Shown one piece after another: positions 55,152-63,569 of a DNA stretch of 64,000 bases (the stretch's first letter is position 1; every line of letters begins with the position of its first letter). Below the pieces are notes generated by a model. The model ran no database searches. It was not told the DNA's origin and worked only from the letters and a program-made list of their open reading frames with translations. The DNA is from Promethearchaeota archaeon (GTDB taxonomy: Archaea > Asgardarchaeota > Lokiarchaeia > Sigyniarchaeales > SOKP01). The stretch spans positions 28,408 to 92,407 of the forward strand of contig JAHPZJ010000025.1 of assembly GCA_019058245.1 (NCBI GenBank). Reading direction: 5' to 3'. The translations under genes were made by a program, and so were the position numbers.

Positions 55152-56381
55152 GTGATTTGTAATAATATTAACGTGAAACTTACTGAAGTTATCCAAATAA
55201 ACTATTCAGTAGAGTTATCAAGATTATGTCATTTAGCAAAGAATCTTTACAATTTAGCTAATTGGTATGTTAGACAACACTTCTTTAATCTCGATACTCT
55301 CTTATCATATTATGATTTAGATTTCATTCTAAAAAATAAACATGAATATCTAATTTTACCTTCTCAAACATCACAACAAATTCTCAAATACGTGACTAGA
55401 GATTGGAAGTCTTATTTCAGAGGATTAGAAGAATATAAAACAAATTTTAAGAAATTCAAAAAAAAACCCAAAATCCCACAATATAAGAAGAAAAATGGAG
55501 AGTTTGTAGTAATTTTTACCAATCAGCAATGTAAAATTAAGAATGGATATTTATATTTTCCAAGAAGGGTCAATCTTGAACCAATTAAAACAAGAATCAC
55601 CGAAAGATTAAAAGAAGTGAGAATGATCCCTTTAGGCGTAAAATATAAAATTGAACTTGTATATGAAAAAGAACTGAAGGATTTAAAATTAGAAAAAGGT
55701 CATGTGTTAAGTATTGATTTAGGATTAAATAATCTCATAACTGCAGTAAATAATAATGGATGTCAACCTTTTATTATTAAGGGGGGGATGATAAAATCCA
55801 TAAATCAATATTATAACAAGCAAGTGGCATACTATAGAAGTATCGAAAATAAAAAAGGTAATTTCACCGATACAAAAAGGATTCAAAAACTCCATTTAAC
55901 TCGAAATAATAAACTTATTACATTTTTTCATCGAATCTCTAAGAATGTAATTGAATATTGTACTTTACATAACATTGGAACAATTGTCATAGGATACAAT
56001 TACGGATGGAAACAAAAGATCAACATAGGAAAAAGAAATAATCAGAAATTTGTACAAATCCCTTTCTTGAAATTAGTACAACAAATCGAATATAAAGCGA
56101 AATTGAAAGGAATAAATGTCCTAAGAGTTAATGAATATCACACATCTAAATGTTCTTTCTTAGATAATGAACCAATTGGAAAACATACGACCTATGCAGG
56201 AGAAAGAATTTCCAGAGGGCTGTTCAAAACCTCCAAAGGTATTGCACTCAATGCTGATGTGAATGGAGCATATAATATCATGAAAAAAGCATTCCCAAAT
56301 GCCATTTCGGTGGATGGGATAGAGGCATTCGGACTAATGCCGCAAATACTACAACAAAATATCGTTGATATTAGTATTTGA
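55152..56381 (+). CDS. tnpB: TnpB-like RNA-guided nuclease family protein, no TnpA nearby
   Basis: 409 aa IS200/IS605 family TnpB (OrfB). RuvC I is SIDLGLNNLITAVN, RuvC III is NADVNGAYNIMKK. The middle motif, where a catalytic Glu is expected, reads TIVIGYNYGWKQ, and the zinc finger region has a single Cys (TSKCSFLD). No tnpA partner and no clear terminal repeats flank it. Start is GTG at 55152 or GTG 27 nt later. Lone TnpB genes are common in archaea. A guide RNA would be expected over the 3' end; none was identified by eye. Confidence 0.9.
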   Translation: MICNNINVKLTEVIQINYSVELSRLCHLAKNLYNLANWYVRQHFFNLDTLLSYYDLDFILKNKHEYLILPSQTSQQILKYVTRDWKSYFRGLEEYKTNFKKFKKKPKIPQYKKKNGEFVVIFTNQQCKIKNGYLYFPRRVNLEPIKTRITERLKEVRMIPLGVKYKIELVYEKELKDLKLEKGHVLSIDLGLNNLITAVNNNGCQPFIIKGGMIKSINQYYNKQVAYYRSIENKKGNFTDTKRIQKLHLTRNNKLITFFHRISKNVIEYCTLHNIGTIVIGYNYGWKQKINIGKRNNQKFVQIPFLKLVQQIEYKAKLKGINVLRVNEYHTSKCSFLDNEPIGKHTTYAGERISRGLFKTSKGIALNADVNGAYNIMKKAFPNAISVDGIEAFGLMPQILQQNIVDISI

Positions 56382-56420
56382 AATAAAATAAGTATAATTT
56401 TACCTGTTTTAATGGTCTAA

Positions 56421-57077
56421 CTAATCTAAAATACAATATATAAGTTTAGAGATATTTTCTCCGGATGTAGCACTTGTTTTAATAATCTTAAGGTTAGGAT
56501 TAATTCTTTTAGCATCATTAACCATTTTCTCAAGATTTATATCCATTACATCCATCAAATCAATTTTATTAATCACAGCTATATCTGACATTTTAAAGAG
56601 CATCGGATGTTTTTCAATTACCCATTCCCCCTCAGTAATTGATACGATTACTATTCGTTTCTCGGTACCCAAAATAAAATCAGAAGGACATATCATATTT
56701 CCCACATTTTCTATGAAAAGAATATCAACCTCATCTAAAACATAATTTTTTAATACTTGGGATATATGATATGAATTTAAGGCACATTCTCGACCAGTGT
56801 TTATCTGAATTGTCTTAACTCCATGCTGTTCAATCCTATCAGCATCTATCCGAGTAGCAACATCACCATTAATAACTAAAATTCTGTAGTCCTTAGTAAT
56901 TCTTTCTACAATCTTCTCAATAATTGCTGTTTTACCTGCACCTATTGCTCCTACAAAATCAAATGCTCTTATCTTTTTTTGTTTCAATATCTGATCATTC
57001 TGCTCGGCCAATTTATCATTATTTCCTATTAAATCTTCATTTAACTCAATAACTCGAGAAATTTTTTTATCGGACAT
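56421..57077 (-). CDS. hypB: Hydrogenase nickel incorporation GTPase HypB
   Basis: 218 aa, delivers nickel for [NiFe]-hydrogenase maturation. Walker A is FVGAIGAGKTAIIEKIV; other motifs are INGDVATRIDADRIEQHGV, IQINTGRECALNSY, LFIENVGNMICPSDF, INKIDLMD and the SATSGENI end. The N-terminal His-rich stretch of some HypBs is missing. No other hyp or hydrogenase genes lie in the window. Confidence 0.95.
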   Translation of the reverse strand: MSDKKISRVIELNEDLIGNNDKLAEQNDQILKQKKIRAFDFVGAIGAGKTAIIEKIVERITKDYRILVINGDVATRIDADRIEQHGVKTIQINTGRECALNSYHISQVLKNYVLDEVDILFIENVGNMICPSDFILGTEKRIVIVSITEGEWVIEKHPMLFKMSDIAVINKIDLMDVMDINLEKMVNDAKRINPNLKIIKTSATSGENISKLIYCILD

Positions 57078-57178
57078 CTTATTTTTTCAATTACTCTTTT
57101 AAATTTGATAGAATATAAAAATAAAGATTTACACCTTGATAATTTTTGTGAATTTGAATGAAATTTATGTTTCAGGTT

Positions 57179-58120
57179 CTATCTTTTGGAAAATTGATAC
57201 TTAAATACAATATAAGCTCCTAAGATCCCTCCCAAATCAGGTAAATAAATAATAATAGAAGAAAGATCATACCAAACAAATAATAAAACGGGGAGTACTC
57301 GAAGTAGTATGATAATTAATAGAAAAGCTTTTCCATTCATTCTAACTGGAAGAAAATACATAAGCCCCGTAATTTTTTTATTCATAATTGGAAATATTGA
57401 ATAGGATATCAATCCTAAAATGCCTCCCCAAGCTAAACCAGTATAGATGGGAAGGTCATTTAATGGATATATTGATATTAGAGAGAGTCTCAATAAAACA
57501 TAGAATAAAGCAGTAAATAAACAGCAAGTTACATACAATTTTATTAAAAAGTTTGTTCCAAAACTCATTTCAATATTTCGAGTCATAAAATATAAAAAAA
57601 ATAACATGATAAATAAGAAAAATAAACTAATTAAGTCCCCAGAACAAATAAAAAGGCTAGTAAAAATAGTATGATATGTAAATTCATATATTAATCCATG
57701 TAAACTTAAATAGAAAAATTCTGGAATATTGTTATAGATAAAAATTAAAGCTGTTATGGAGAATATTATAATTAAAACAAATAAAATCTTAGAACCTTGA
57801 TATTGGGAAGGTCTTTTATAAGATGTCTGATAACTCCTTAACGTTCTTTCTCTTTGTTTATCTTGTCTCCTTAAATATTTCTTTAAGGTTTTTGGACCTT
57901 TATCTAAATAAAGTTTTGATTCTTGTTTTTTTGCAATTGCTTTCTGGTATCCCTGTTGAGACTCTCTTGGGCTTATAGGAACAACAGGCACATGTTTTAA
58001 TTCAAATGTACACTCATGATTTTCTGGTAATCGATGTCTTTTGCAATAGGTTCCTCCACAATATTTACATGTAAATGGCAAATAACTGATCGGATCTCCA
58101 CAAAATTCACAATATGTCAG
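57179..58120 (-). CDS. AN1 zinc finger fused to a rhomboid-like membrane protein, probably inactive; CTG start
   Basis: From CTG at 58120 the protein begins (M)TYCEFCGDPISYLPFTCKYC then CKRHRLPENHEC, a complete AN1-type zinc finger. The track's TTG start omits the first two Cys. GGTGA lies 6 nt upstream of CTG. About six membrane helices follow. The rhomboid GxSG loop reads GLAWGGILG (no Ser) and the catalytic His position reads DLGGILGAY, so protease activity is unlikely. Same AN1 plus membrane protein design as its neighbour at 58320. Confidence 0.7.
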   Translation of the reverse strand: MTYCEFCGDPISYLPFTCKYCGGTYCKRHRLPENHECTFELKHVPVVPISPRESQQGYQKAIAKKQESKLYLDKGPKTLKKYLRRQDKQRERTLRSYQTSYKRPSQYQGSKILFVLIIIFSITALIFIYNNIPEFFYLSLHGLIYEFTYHTIFTSLFICSGDLISLFFLFIMLFFLYFMTRNIEMSFGTNFLIKLYVTCCLFTALFYVLLRLSLISIYPLNDLPIYTGLAWGGILGLISYSIFPIMNKKITGLMYFLPVRMNGKAFLLIIILLRVLPVLLFVWYDLSSIIIYLPDLGGILGAYIVFKYQFSKR

Positions 58121-58319
58121 TCTAATTCACCAAGAAAACAAAAAATTATTTCAATACCTTAATCAAAGAATTGAAACCAATAATAATGAATAATTATGAT
58201 CCTTGATAATTTTTACTTTTTATTTAATTAATTCCTTTTTAATCTAACAAAAAAATTTTAAAATTAAGCATTTAAAATAGAAAACTCTCCTAAAATTTAA
58301 GATTTATTAAAGATTATTA

Positions 58320-59309
58320 TCAAATATATGGATTTATAGCAGGTGGAGCATAGATCAGAGCGTATGTCGTTATTAAAAGGATTAACAATGAGCCACATAG
58401 TCCAAGATATACTTTTTTATTCCATCTCCAAATGTTTTGTCCATCTAAAATCCCTATAGGAATCATATTAAAGGTGCCAAGCATGAAATTTAAGTTTGCT
58501 GCTAAACATATCAATTGATTAAGGGGATAATCTGGAATTATAAAAGAAATTACAAGAAGTATACTACCATATACGAGGTTAATTGTTGGTCCTGCCGCTT
58601 TACATAATCCCGTGGTTCTGTTAATTGTACTTAAACCTAAGACAACAACTGCACCAGGTAATGCTAAGGAAGGAAAGCTATTTCCACCAGAGATCAATGA
58701 ATAAATATTCATCACAACACCAATTACCGTTAACATCATTCCATAGGTCAATAATCTAAATTTTGTTTGAAGATTAAAATGTTTTGCTACTTGTCTATGT
58801 CCTAACTCATGAAAAAGAAAAGCTGTGGCATAAAAACCAGCTAACATAAAAATTGTCCATTCATATCCTTTAAGAGTTATTAAATTTGGAATGAAAGTTA
58901 TAATACCAATAAGAAATATTAGTGATACGCCGATTATAAAATGAAATAATTCTGATTTATGAGGCAATAAAATACCTTTAAAATTAATTCCAGAATCAGG
59001 ATCAAATGCATCTACAGGAATTTGACTCTCTTGGCGATACCAAGTATATGTTCCATCTGTAGTTCCTCGAACAACCCCTGAAGTAGTTGATTGTTGATAT
59101 GATTGCTCTTGAGAGATAGGAACTGTTTCTGTTGGTTGATTATAAGAAGAAGTCATAGTTGGAGTTTGTTGGAAACTAGTAGATCCTCTTACAATACTAC
59201 AATCATGATTTTCTGGTTCTTTATGCCGTAAACAATAACTATACCCGCATTCATTACAATAAAAGGGTTCTCCAATTATTTCATCTCCACAATGAGCGCA
59301 ATTTACCAT
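58320..59309 (-). CDS. AN1 zinc finger fused to a site-2 protease (M50 family)
   Basis: 329 aa. The N-terminal AN1 finger is CAHCGDEIIGEPFYCNECGY then CLRHKEPENHDC. A low-complexity Ser/Thr/Gln linker follows. The membrane domain has FLFHELGHRQVAKHF (HExxH zinc site) and NMIPIGILDGQNIW (the NxxPxxxLDG motif), both diagnostic of S2P. It would cut peptide bonds within membranes. The AN1 finger, which in eukaryotes binds ubiquitin-system partners, suggests targeting. Same-strand neighbour of the inactive rhomboid. Confidence 0.9.
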   Translation of the reverse strand: MVNCAHCGDEIIGEPFYCNECGYSYCLRHKEPENHDCSIVRGSTSFQQTPTMTSSYNQPTETVPISQEQSYQQSTTSGVVRGTTDGTYTWYRQESQIPVDAFDPDSGINFKGILLPHKSELFHFIIGVSLIFLIGIITFIPNLITLKGYEWTIFMLAGFYATAFLFHELGHRQVAKHFNLQTKFRLLTYGMMLTVIGVVMNIYSLISGGNSFPSLALPGAVVVLGLSTINRTTGLCKAAGPTINLVYGSILLVISFIIPDYPLNQLICLAANLNFMLGTFNMIPIGILDGQNIWRWNKKVYLGLCGSLLILLITTYALIYAPPAINPYI

Positions 59310-59520
59310 GATTATTACCTAGTCTTAAAATTTCAATAGTTTATTTTTAAATAAATTATAATATTGAAGATTTAAAATTTTATTGAGAATATTATTATTG
59401 AATAGTATTCTTAAGTTCTTTATTTTTCTTTTCTCATACTTATTAATGTTAAATTAAGAAAAATATATTAAGCTGAAGTTTACTTTTTAATTAGAGTTAA
59501 AGATTTTGTAGGTCTATGAT

Positions 59521-59682
59521 ATGAGTGAAGATGAAAATAATGATGAAATGTCATTGGATGAGGAACGCAAGAAATTAAAAGACATAGGGGTCAATAGTAC
59601 ATGGGGTTTATTATCATCTGGAGAAAAAAAAAATAAAAAGCCCGAAGATGAAAGTAAACCAGCTTTTAGAGGATTTAAATAA
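59521..59682 (+). CDS. Small acidic protein (53 aa), not in ORF track
   Basis: ATG 59521 to TAA 59680-59682. The sequence is rich in Asp, Glu and Lys (MSEDENNDEMSLDEERKKLK) with a short hydrophobic centre WGLLSSG and a basic tail ending PAFRGFK. Composition and codon use look coding. Function unknown. Confidence 0.5.
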   Translation: MSEDENNDEMSLDEERKKLKDIGVNSTWGLLSSGEKKNKKPEDESKPAFRGFK

Positions 59683-59846
59683 TAATTTTAATAATTTCTT
59701 ATTATTCCTAAGTGAAATTGCTATATTTCATTTAATCGGCTAATATTATATCTAAATCAATATCAAATTGATTAATCAACCAAAAAATAAATAAAGCTCC
59801 AAATACTAATTTTAAATATTATCTATAGTTTTTAGGATAATATAAT

Positions 59847-60113
59847 ATGACTCATAAGGTATATTGCCCTACCTGTGAAGAAATCGTCACTCTACGCAGA
59901 AAGAATTTTGACCATGTTTATCATGAAGTTTTATGTTTTATGGTAATCTTAACTTTAGGTTTGGGCTTTATTATTTACTTTATCTTAAAATATTCTAAAA
60001 AACCAAATACATGTCCTAATTGTGAATCTCAATTCGATTTAAAAAATTTATCAACAGATATGATTAATATCAATAAACGTTTTGGTTCTGGTACTACATT
60101 TACTTTACCTTAG
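59847..60113 (+). CDS. Small membrane protein with zinc-ribbon halves (88 aa)
   Basis: CPTCEEIV near the N-terminus and CPNCESQF near residue 60 frame a hydrophobic helix VLCFMVILTLGLGFIIYFIL. The two Cys pairs may form one ribbon if the helix is a re-entrant or hairpin. It overlaps the convergent 88-aa gene by 14 bp. Function unknown. Confidence 0.6.
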   Translation: MTHKVYCPTCEEIVTLRRKNFDHVYHEVLCFMVILTLGLGFIIYFILKYSKKPNTCPNCESQFDLKNLSTDMININKRFGSGTTFTLP

Positions 60114-60366
60114 GCTTCATCTTTTTATTACATCTTGGACAAATGAGATCATTATCAGAAAGTTCTTTTTTCATTATTGTTTTTTGATATTTGCATTTTG
60201 AATTTGGACAAATAAGAATATATTTGTTCAACTTGGTTATAGGTTTTTCATCAGATATCTTTTGCATATCTTCAATTTGATTTTTTGATTTTTGATCGGG
60301 AGCTTTAACCTTTTTCTTTTGCTTTTTCTCCTTATCTTCTGGTTTGATCCATTTGTCTAATCCCAT
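60100..60366 (-). CDS. Small basic zinc-ribbon protein (88 aa)
   Basis: A lysine-rich N-terminus (MGLDKWIKPEDKEKKQKKK) precedes a ribbon CPNSKCKYQKTIMKKE then CPRCNKKMKPKVK at residues 53-88. Likely nucleic-acid binding. 3' overlap of 14 bp with the membrane protein gene. Confidence 0.6.
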   Translation of the reverse strand: MGLDKWIKPEDKEKKQKKKVKAPDQKSKNQIEDMQKISDEKPITKLNKYILICPNSKCKYQKTIMKKELSDNDLICPRCNKKMKPKVK

Positions 60367-60503
60367 TCATTCTCACAAAATATATTTATCGGTTTATTAT
60401 TATGAAGATTTAAGATGTTCAATTATTTATTCGTTATTTATAAATATAACCTAATAATTAAAAAAGAGAAAAAAATAAAAATTTGTTTATCCACAATGAT
60501 TAT

Positions 60504-61748
60504 TTAAAAGACTTGAACATTTCCTGAAATAAGTCTCTTTCTTAAATCAATGAAATTTTCTTTATTCAGTTTTTCAGCTGAAACTTCTTCCGCTATTTTC
60601 TTTATTGAATCAAAATTAACGTTGTCTGCAGGGATTAATTCAATTGAATTAACCCAAGGGTCTGTTATTGGGCGTCCTATTTGAGATAATAATTTAACAT
60701 GAGCTTCTATTATATCTCCTTGACCTCTTTTAATAATATCTCTTGCTATTTCTGTACTTAAAACATTATATAATTTCCCTACATGATTTATTGGATTTTT
60801 TCCGCAAACCGCTTCTAAACTCATTGTTCTGCAGGGTGTGATAAGACCATTAGCTCTATTTCCACGACCCACTTCTCCATCATCACCCGCTTCGGCAGAT
60901 GTCCCAGTAATAGTCATGTACATTATTCCTTTTTCTATATTATCACCAACATTTACTTGACACGATACATCTCGTTCTGGGATAATATCTGCCGCTAAAT
61001 CTAAGACTGCTTCTTTTATTTGAGTTGTATAGCTAATATATTCACTAACGTCATTAATATATTTACTTACCATTGCTGCAGCAATTGTAATACCTACTTC
61101 ATTTCCAACCCTCTCTACCATTACCTTTATGTCTTCCCCTGAAGCCTTACATTTATCCTTGAATTTATCTGAATTAATTAACATCTCTGCTTCTAAAGCT
61201 ATTTTTTCTACATCAGAATATGGAGCATATCCTACTCCGAAACTCGTATCATTTGCAAGTGGGACTTCTTCAGTATGATGTGATTGATCAAAAACTCCTG
61301 TTAAATCTATTGATCCTGGTCGAACAGCATAATCAAACTGGATATCTTTATTCAAATCAAGGTTTCTAAAAATATCGGAGAGAACCTTTCGTTGTGTTTC
61401 TATACAAATGGTTGGAATAGGAATATATTCAAGTTTACTTGTACCATCGCCACATTCTGTAAGGATCTGATTTATAGCTCGTCCAACAATGAGAAAATAT
61501 TGTGGTTGGATAATCTGACCTCCACCAAATTCCGGTCTTGCAGTACCTCCAACTAATGCTGCCTTATCTACGTTATGGTGATAAACTCTACCAAAATTCT
61601 CAAGATAATACACACATAATGCCCTAGAACAAGCATCAGCGACAGCATCACAAACAGTGTCAGGATGTCCAATTCCTTTCCTTTCAACTAACTCTGGGAA
61701 TTCACTTTTTTCAATTGGTAAAAAGTTAGCACGAGTAATTTTCAACAT
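60504..61748 (-). CDS. mat: Archaeal-type S-adenosylmethionine synthetase
   Basis: 414 aa archaeal MAT (COG1812), making S-adenosylmethionine from methionine and ATP. Diagnostic text: [74 protein letters not shown] and SIELIPADN. Length typical. Supplies the cofactor used by the radical SAM enzymes and methylase nearby. Confidence 0.97.
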   Translation of the reverse strand: MLKITRANFLPIEKSEFPELVERKGIGHPDTVCDAVADACSRALCVYYLENFGRVYHHNVDKAALVGGTARPEFGGGQIIQPQYFLIVGRAINQILTECGDGTSKLEYIPIPTICIETQRKVLSDIFRNLDLNKDIQFDYAVRPGSIDLTGVFDQSHHTEEVPLANDTSFGVGYAPYSDVEKIALEAEMLINSDKFKDKCKASGEDIKVMVERVGNEVGITIAAAMVSKYINDVSEYISYTTQIKEAVLDLAADIIPERDVSCQVNVGDNIEKGIMYMTITGTSAEAGDDGEVGRGNRANGLITPCRTMSLEAVCGKNPINHVGKLYNVLSTEIARDIIKRGQGDIIEAHVKLLSQIGRPITDPWVNSIELIPADNVNFDSIKKIAEEVSAEKLNKENFIDLRKRLISGNVQVF

Positions 61749-61936
61749 TTCACTTAACCAACTTGTTAATCATTTACATAGTTCTTTTAAATATATTTTT
61801 AAATTTATTATCAGTTAAATTCCTTATTAATTGAAAAATGCAATCAATACATTTTTTAGTTGATGATAATATATAACTTTTTAAATTTTTTATTCTTCTA
61901 ATATGCATAAGATTCATATAATTCTTCTATTAGATA

Positions 61937-62506
61937 ATGCAAATATTACCATCATTAAATGATATTAGGCGTTTACGCAAAAAATTAAATATCAGTCAAA
62001 AAGCTTTAGGAGAAAAATTAGAGCTCTCACAATCCATAATCTCAAGAATAGAAAGTGGTGAAGTAGATCCTCCTTATTCCAAATTAAAAAAGATTTATGA
62101 ATATTTAGAGAATGAACGTAAGATAAGAGAAAAATCAAAAAAACATGCCTCTAATATTATGAGTTCAGATCTCCAATCTATAAAGCTTAGCACAACTTTA
62201 AGAGAAGCAGTTGATTTAATGAACAAGTATGAAATTTCTCAACTACCAATAATAGAAAATAATATAAATTTAGGAAGTATCACCTCTAAAAAAGTACAGA
62301 AATCCATAACGGATAATCCTGAGATTATTAAAATGGATGTGTCTCTTATAAAAGAATTACCCTTTCCTGAAATTAATAGAAATTGGAATGCAAAAGATAT
62401 ATCAAATCTCCTTTTGCAGTATCCTGCTGTGCTGGTAAGAGAAAATAATAATTATATTGGAATAATTACTGATTCCGATCTTCTAAAAATAAATAATAAG
62501 AAATAA
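61937..62506 (+). CDS. HTH transcriptional regulator with CBS-domain pair
   Basis: 189 aa. An Xre-type helix-turn-helix (LNISQKALGEKLELSQSIISRIESGEVDPP) at residues 17-46 precedes two CBS motifs (MSSDLQSIKLSTTLREAVDL, YEISQLPIIENN; then GIITDSDLLKI). CBS pairs bind adenosyl nucleotides, so this regulator may sense AMP, ATP or SAM. It is divergent from the SAM synthetase gene and may regulate it, which is inference. Confidence 0.88.
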   Translation: MQILPSLNDIRRLRKKLNISQKALGEKLELSQSIISRIESGEVDPPYSKLKKIYEYLENERKIREKSKKHASNIMSSDLQSIKLSTTLREAVDLMNKYEISQLPIIENNINLGSITSKKVQKSITDNPEIIKMDVSLIKELPFPEINRNWNAKDISNLLLQYPAVLVRENNNYIGIITDSDLLKINNKK

Positions 62507-62563
62507 CAAAAAAAAAAAAGAATAATTTTTTTATATAATATTGTGTTTTAAAGAGTAGATTTA

Positions 62564-63562
62564 ATGATTGAAGAGATAATTGAAAAGCTAAACGTTTTAT
62601 TACAAAAGGCTAATTACGAAACATTGGCTCTGGGTAATTTTGCGGCAAAAAAGAATAAATTTTGCTTTGATCTATTAGTTAAAAAGAATGATTTAGTATT
62701 TAGTGTAAAAGTTATTCCTAATATTGATAATTTAAATCCAAATATCGTACGAGATATTAAATCGTTATCTACAATTCTTAAATCAAAGCCTTTATTAATT
62801 GGAATTAGGAATAGATACCAAAAATTAGAAGACAACACAATTTATTTAAGAGAAGATTTACCGTTTATAACACTTAATACATTTGAAAATATTCTTAATA
62901 GCAATTATCCCCATATTTTAGCTAGACGAGGTGGTGGAGTAGTATTTTTAGATGGATTATTAATGAAAGCTTTAAGAGAAGATCATTTATTATCAAGAAA
63001 GGAATTATCTGATAAATTAGGTGTAACCAAAAGGACTTTATGTGCTTATGAAAATGAATCTATGCGACCTTCAGAGAAAATTGCTAAAAAAATACTTGAA
63101 CTATTGGAAAATGATAAACTTTTTAGAAAAATCAATATATTCGAATGGCCAATTAAAGTTGAAATAAAAAATTTCGAACTTTTCGAAGGAGAGGAACTGA
63201 CTGAGTTTGAAACTCATGTTCAAGAGATTATTAAAGATATCGGAGTTTCTTCTTATTGGTATAAAAAAGGTTCAATTCCCTTCAAATTATCTTTATATTC
63301 TATTTCTGATAAGAAAGAATCCGAAGGATTTTATCCTCTCTTTTCTGGTATAACTGAAGAACAAGGAAAAATTAATGAAATGAGCTTTAAATGCCTAAAA
63401 ATGTTTACAAAATTATTCCACAAAAAATCATTATTTATTATAAATAATGGAATAAAAATACCTGAAAAATTCCGTAAAGAAAAAATACCTATTGTTAAAA
63501 TTGGAAATTTAGAAAAAGTAGATGATGAAGAAGAATTCATTGAACTCATCCAAGATTCATGA
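62564..63562 (+). CDS. Archaeal HTH-type transcriptional regulator (COG1395-like)
   Basis: 332 aa. A helix-turn-helix lies mid-protein (LSRKELSDKLGVTKRTLCAYENESMRPSE at about 146-174). Flanking text RRGGGVVFLDGLLMKALRE is typical of the archaeal COG1395 regulators. N-terminal part has a restriction-endonuclease-like alpha/beta pattern (VFSVKVIPNIDNLN) without clear catalytic residues. Target unknown. 7 bp before rnhB. Confidence 0.8.
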   Translation: MIEEIIEKLNVLLQKANYETLALGNFAAKKNKFCFDLLVKKNDLVFSVKVIPNIDNLNPNIVRDIKSLSTILKSKPLLIGIRNRYQKLEDNTIYLREDLPFITLNTFENILNSNYPHILARRGGGVVFLDGLLMKALREDHLLSRKELSDKLGVTKRTLCAYENESMRPSEKIAKKILELLENDKLFRKINIFEWPIKVEIKNFELFEGEELTEFETHVQEIIKDIGVSSYWYKKGSIPFKLSLYSISDKKESEGFYPLFSGITEEQGKINEMSFKCLKMFTKLFHKKSLFIINNGIKIPEKFRKEKIPIVKIGNLEKVDDEEEFIELIQDS

Positions 63563-63569
63563 GGATAAT

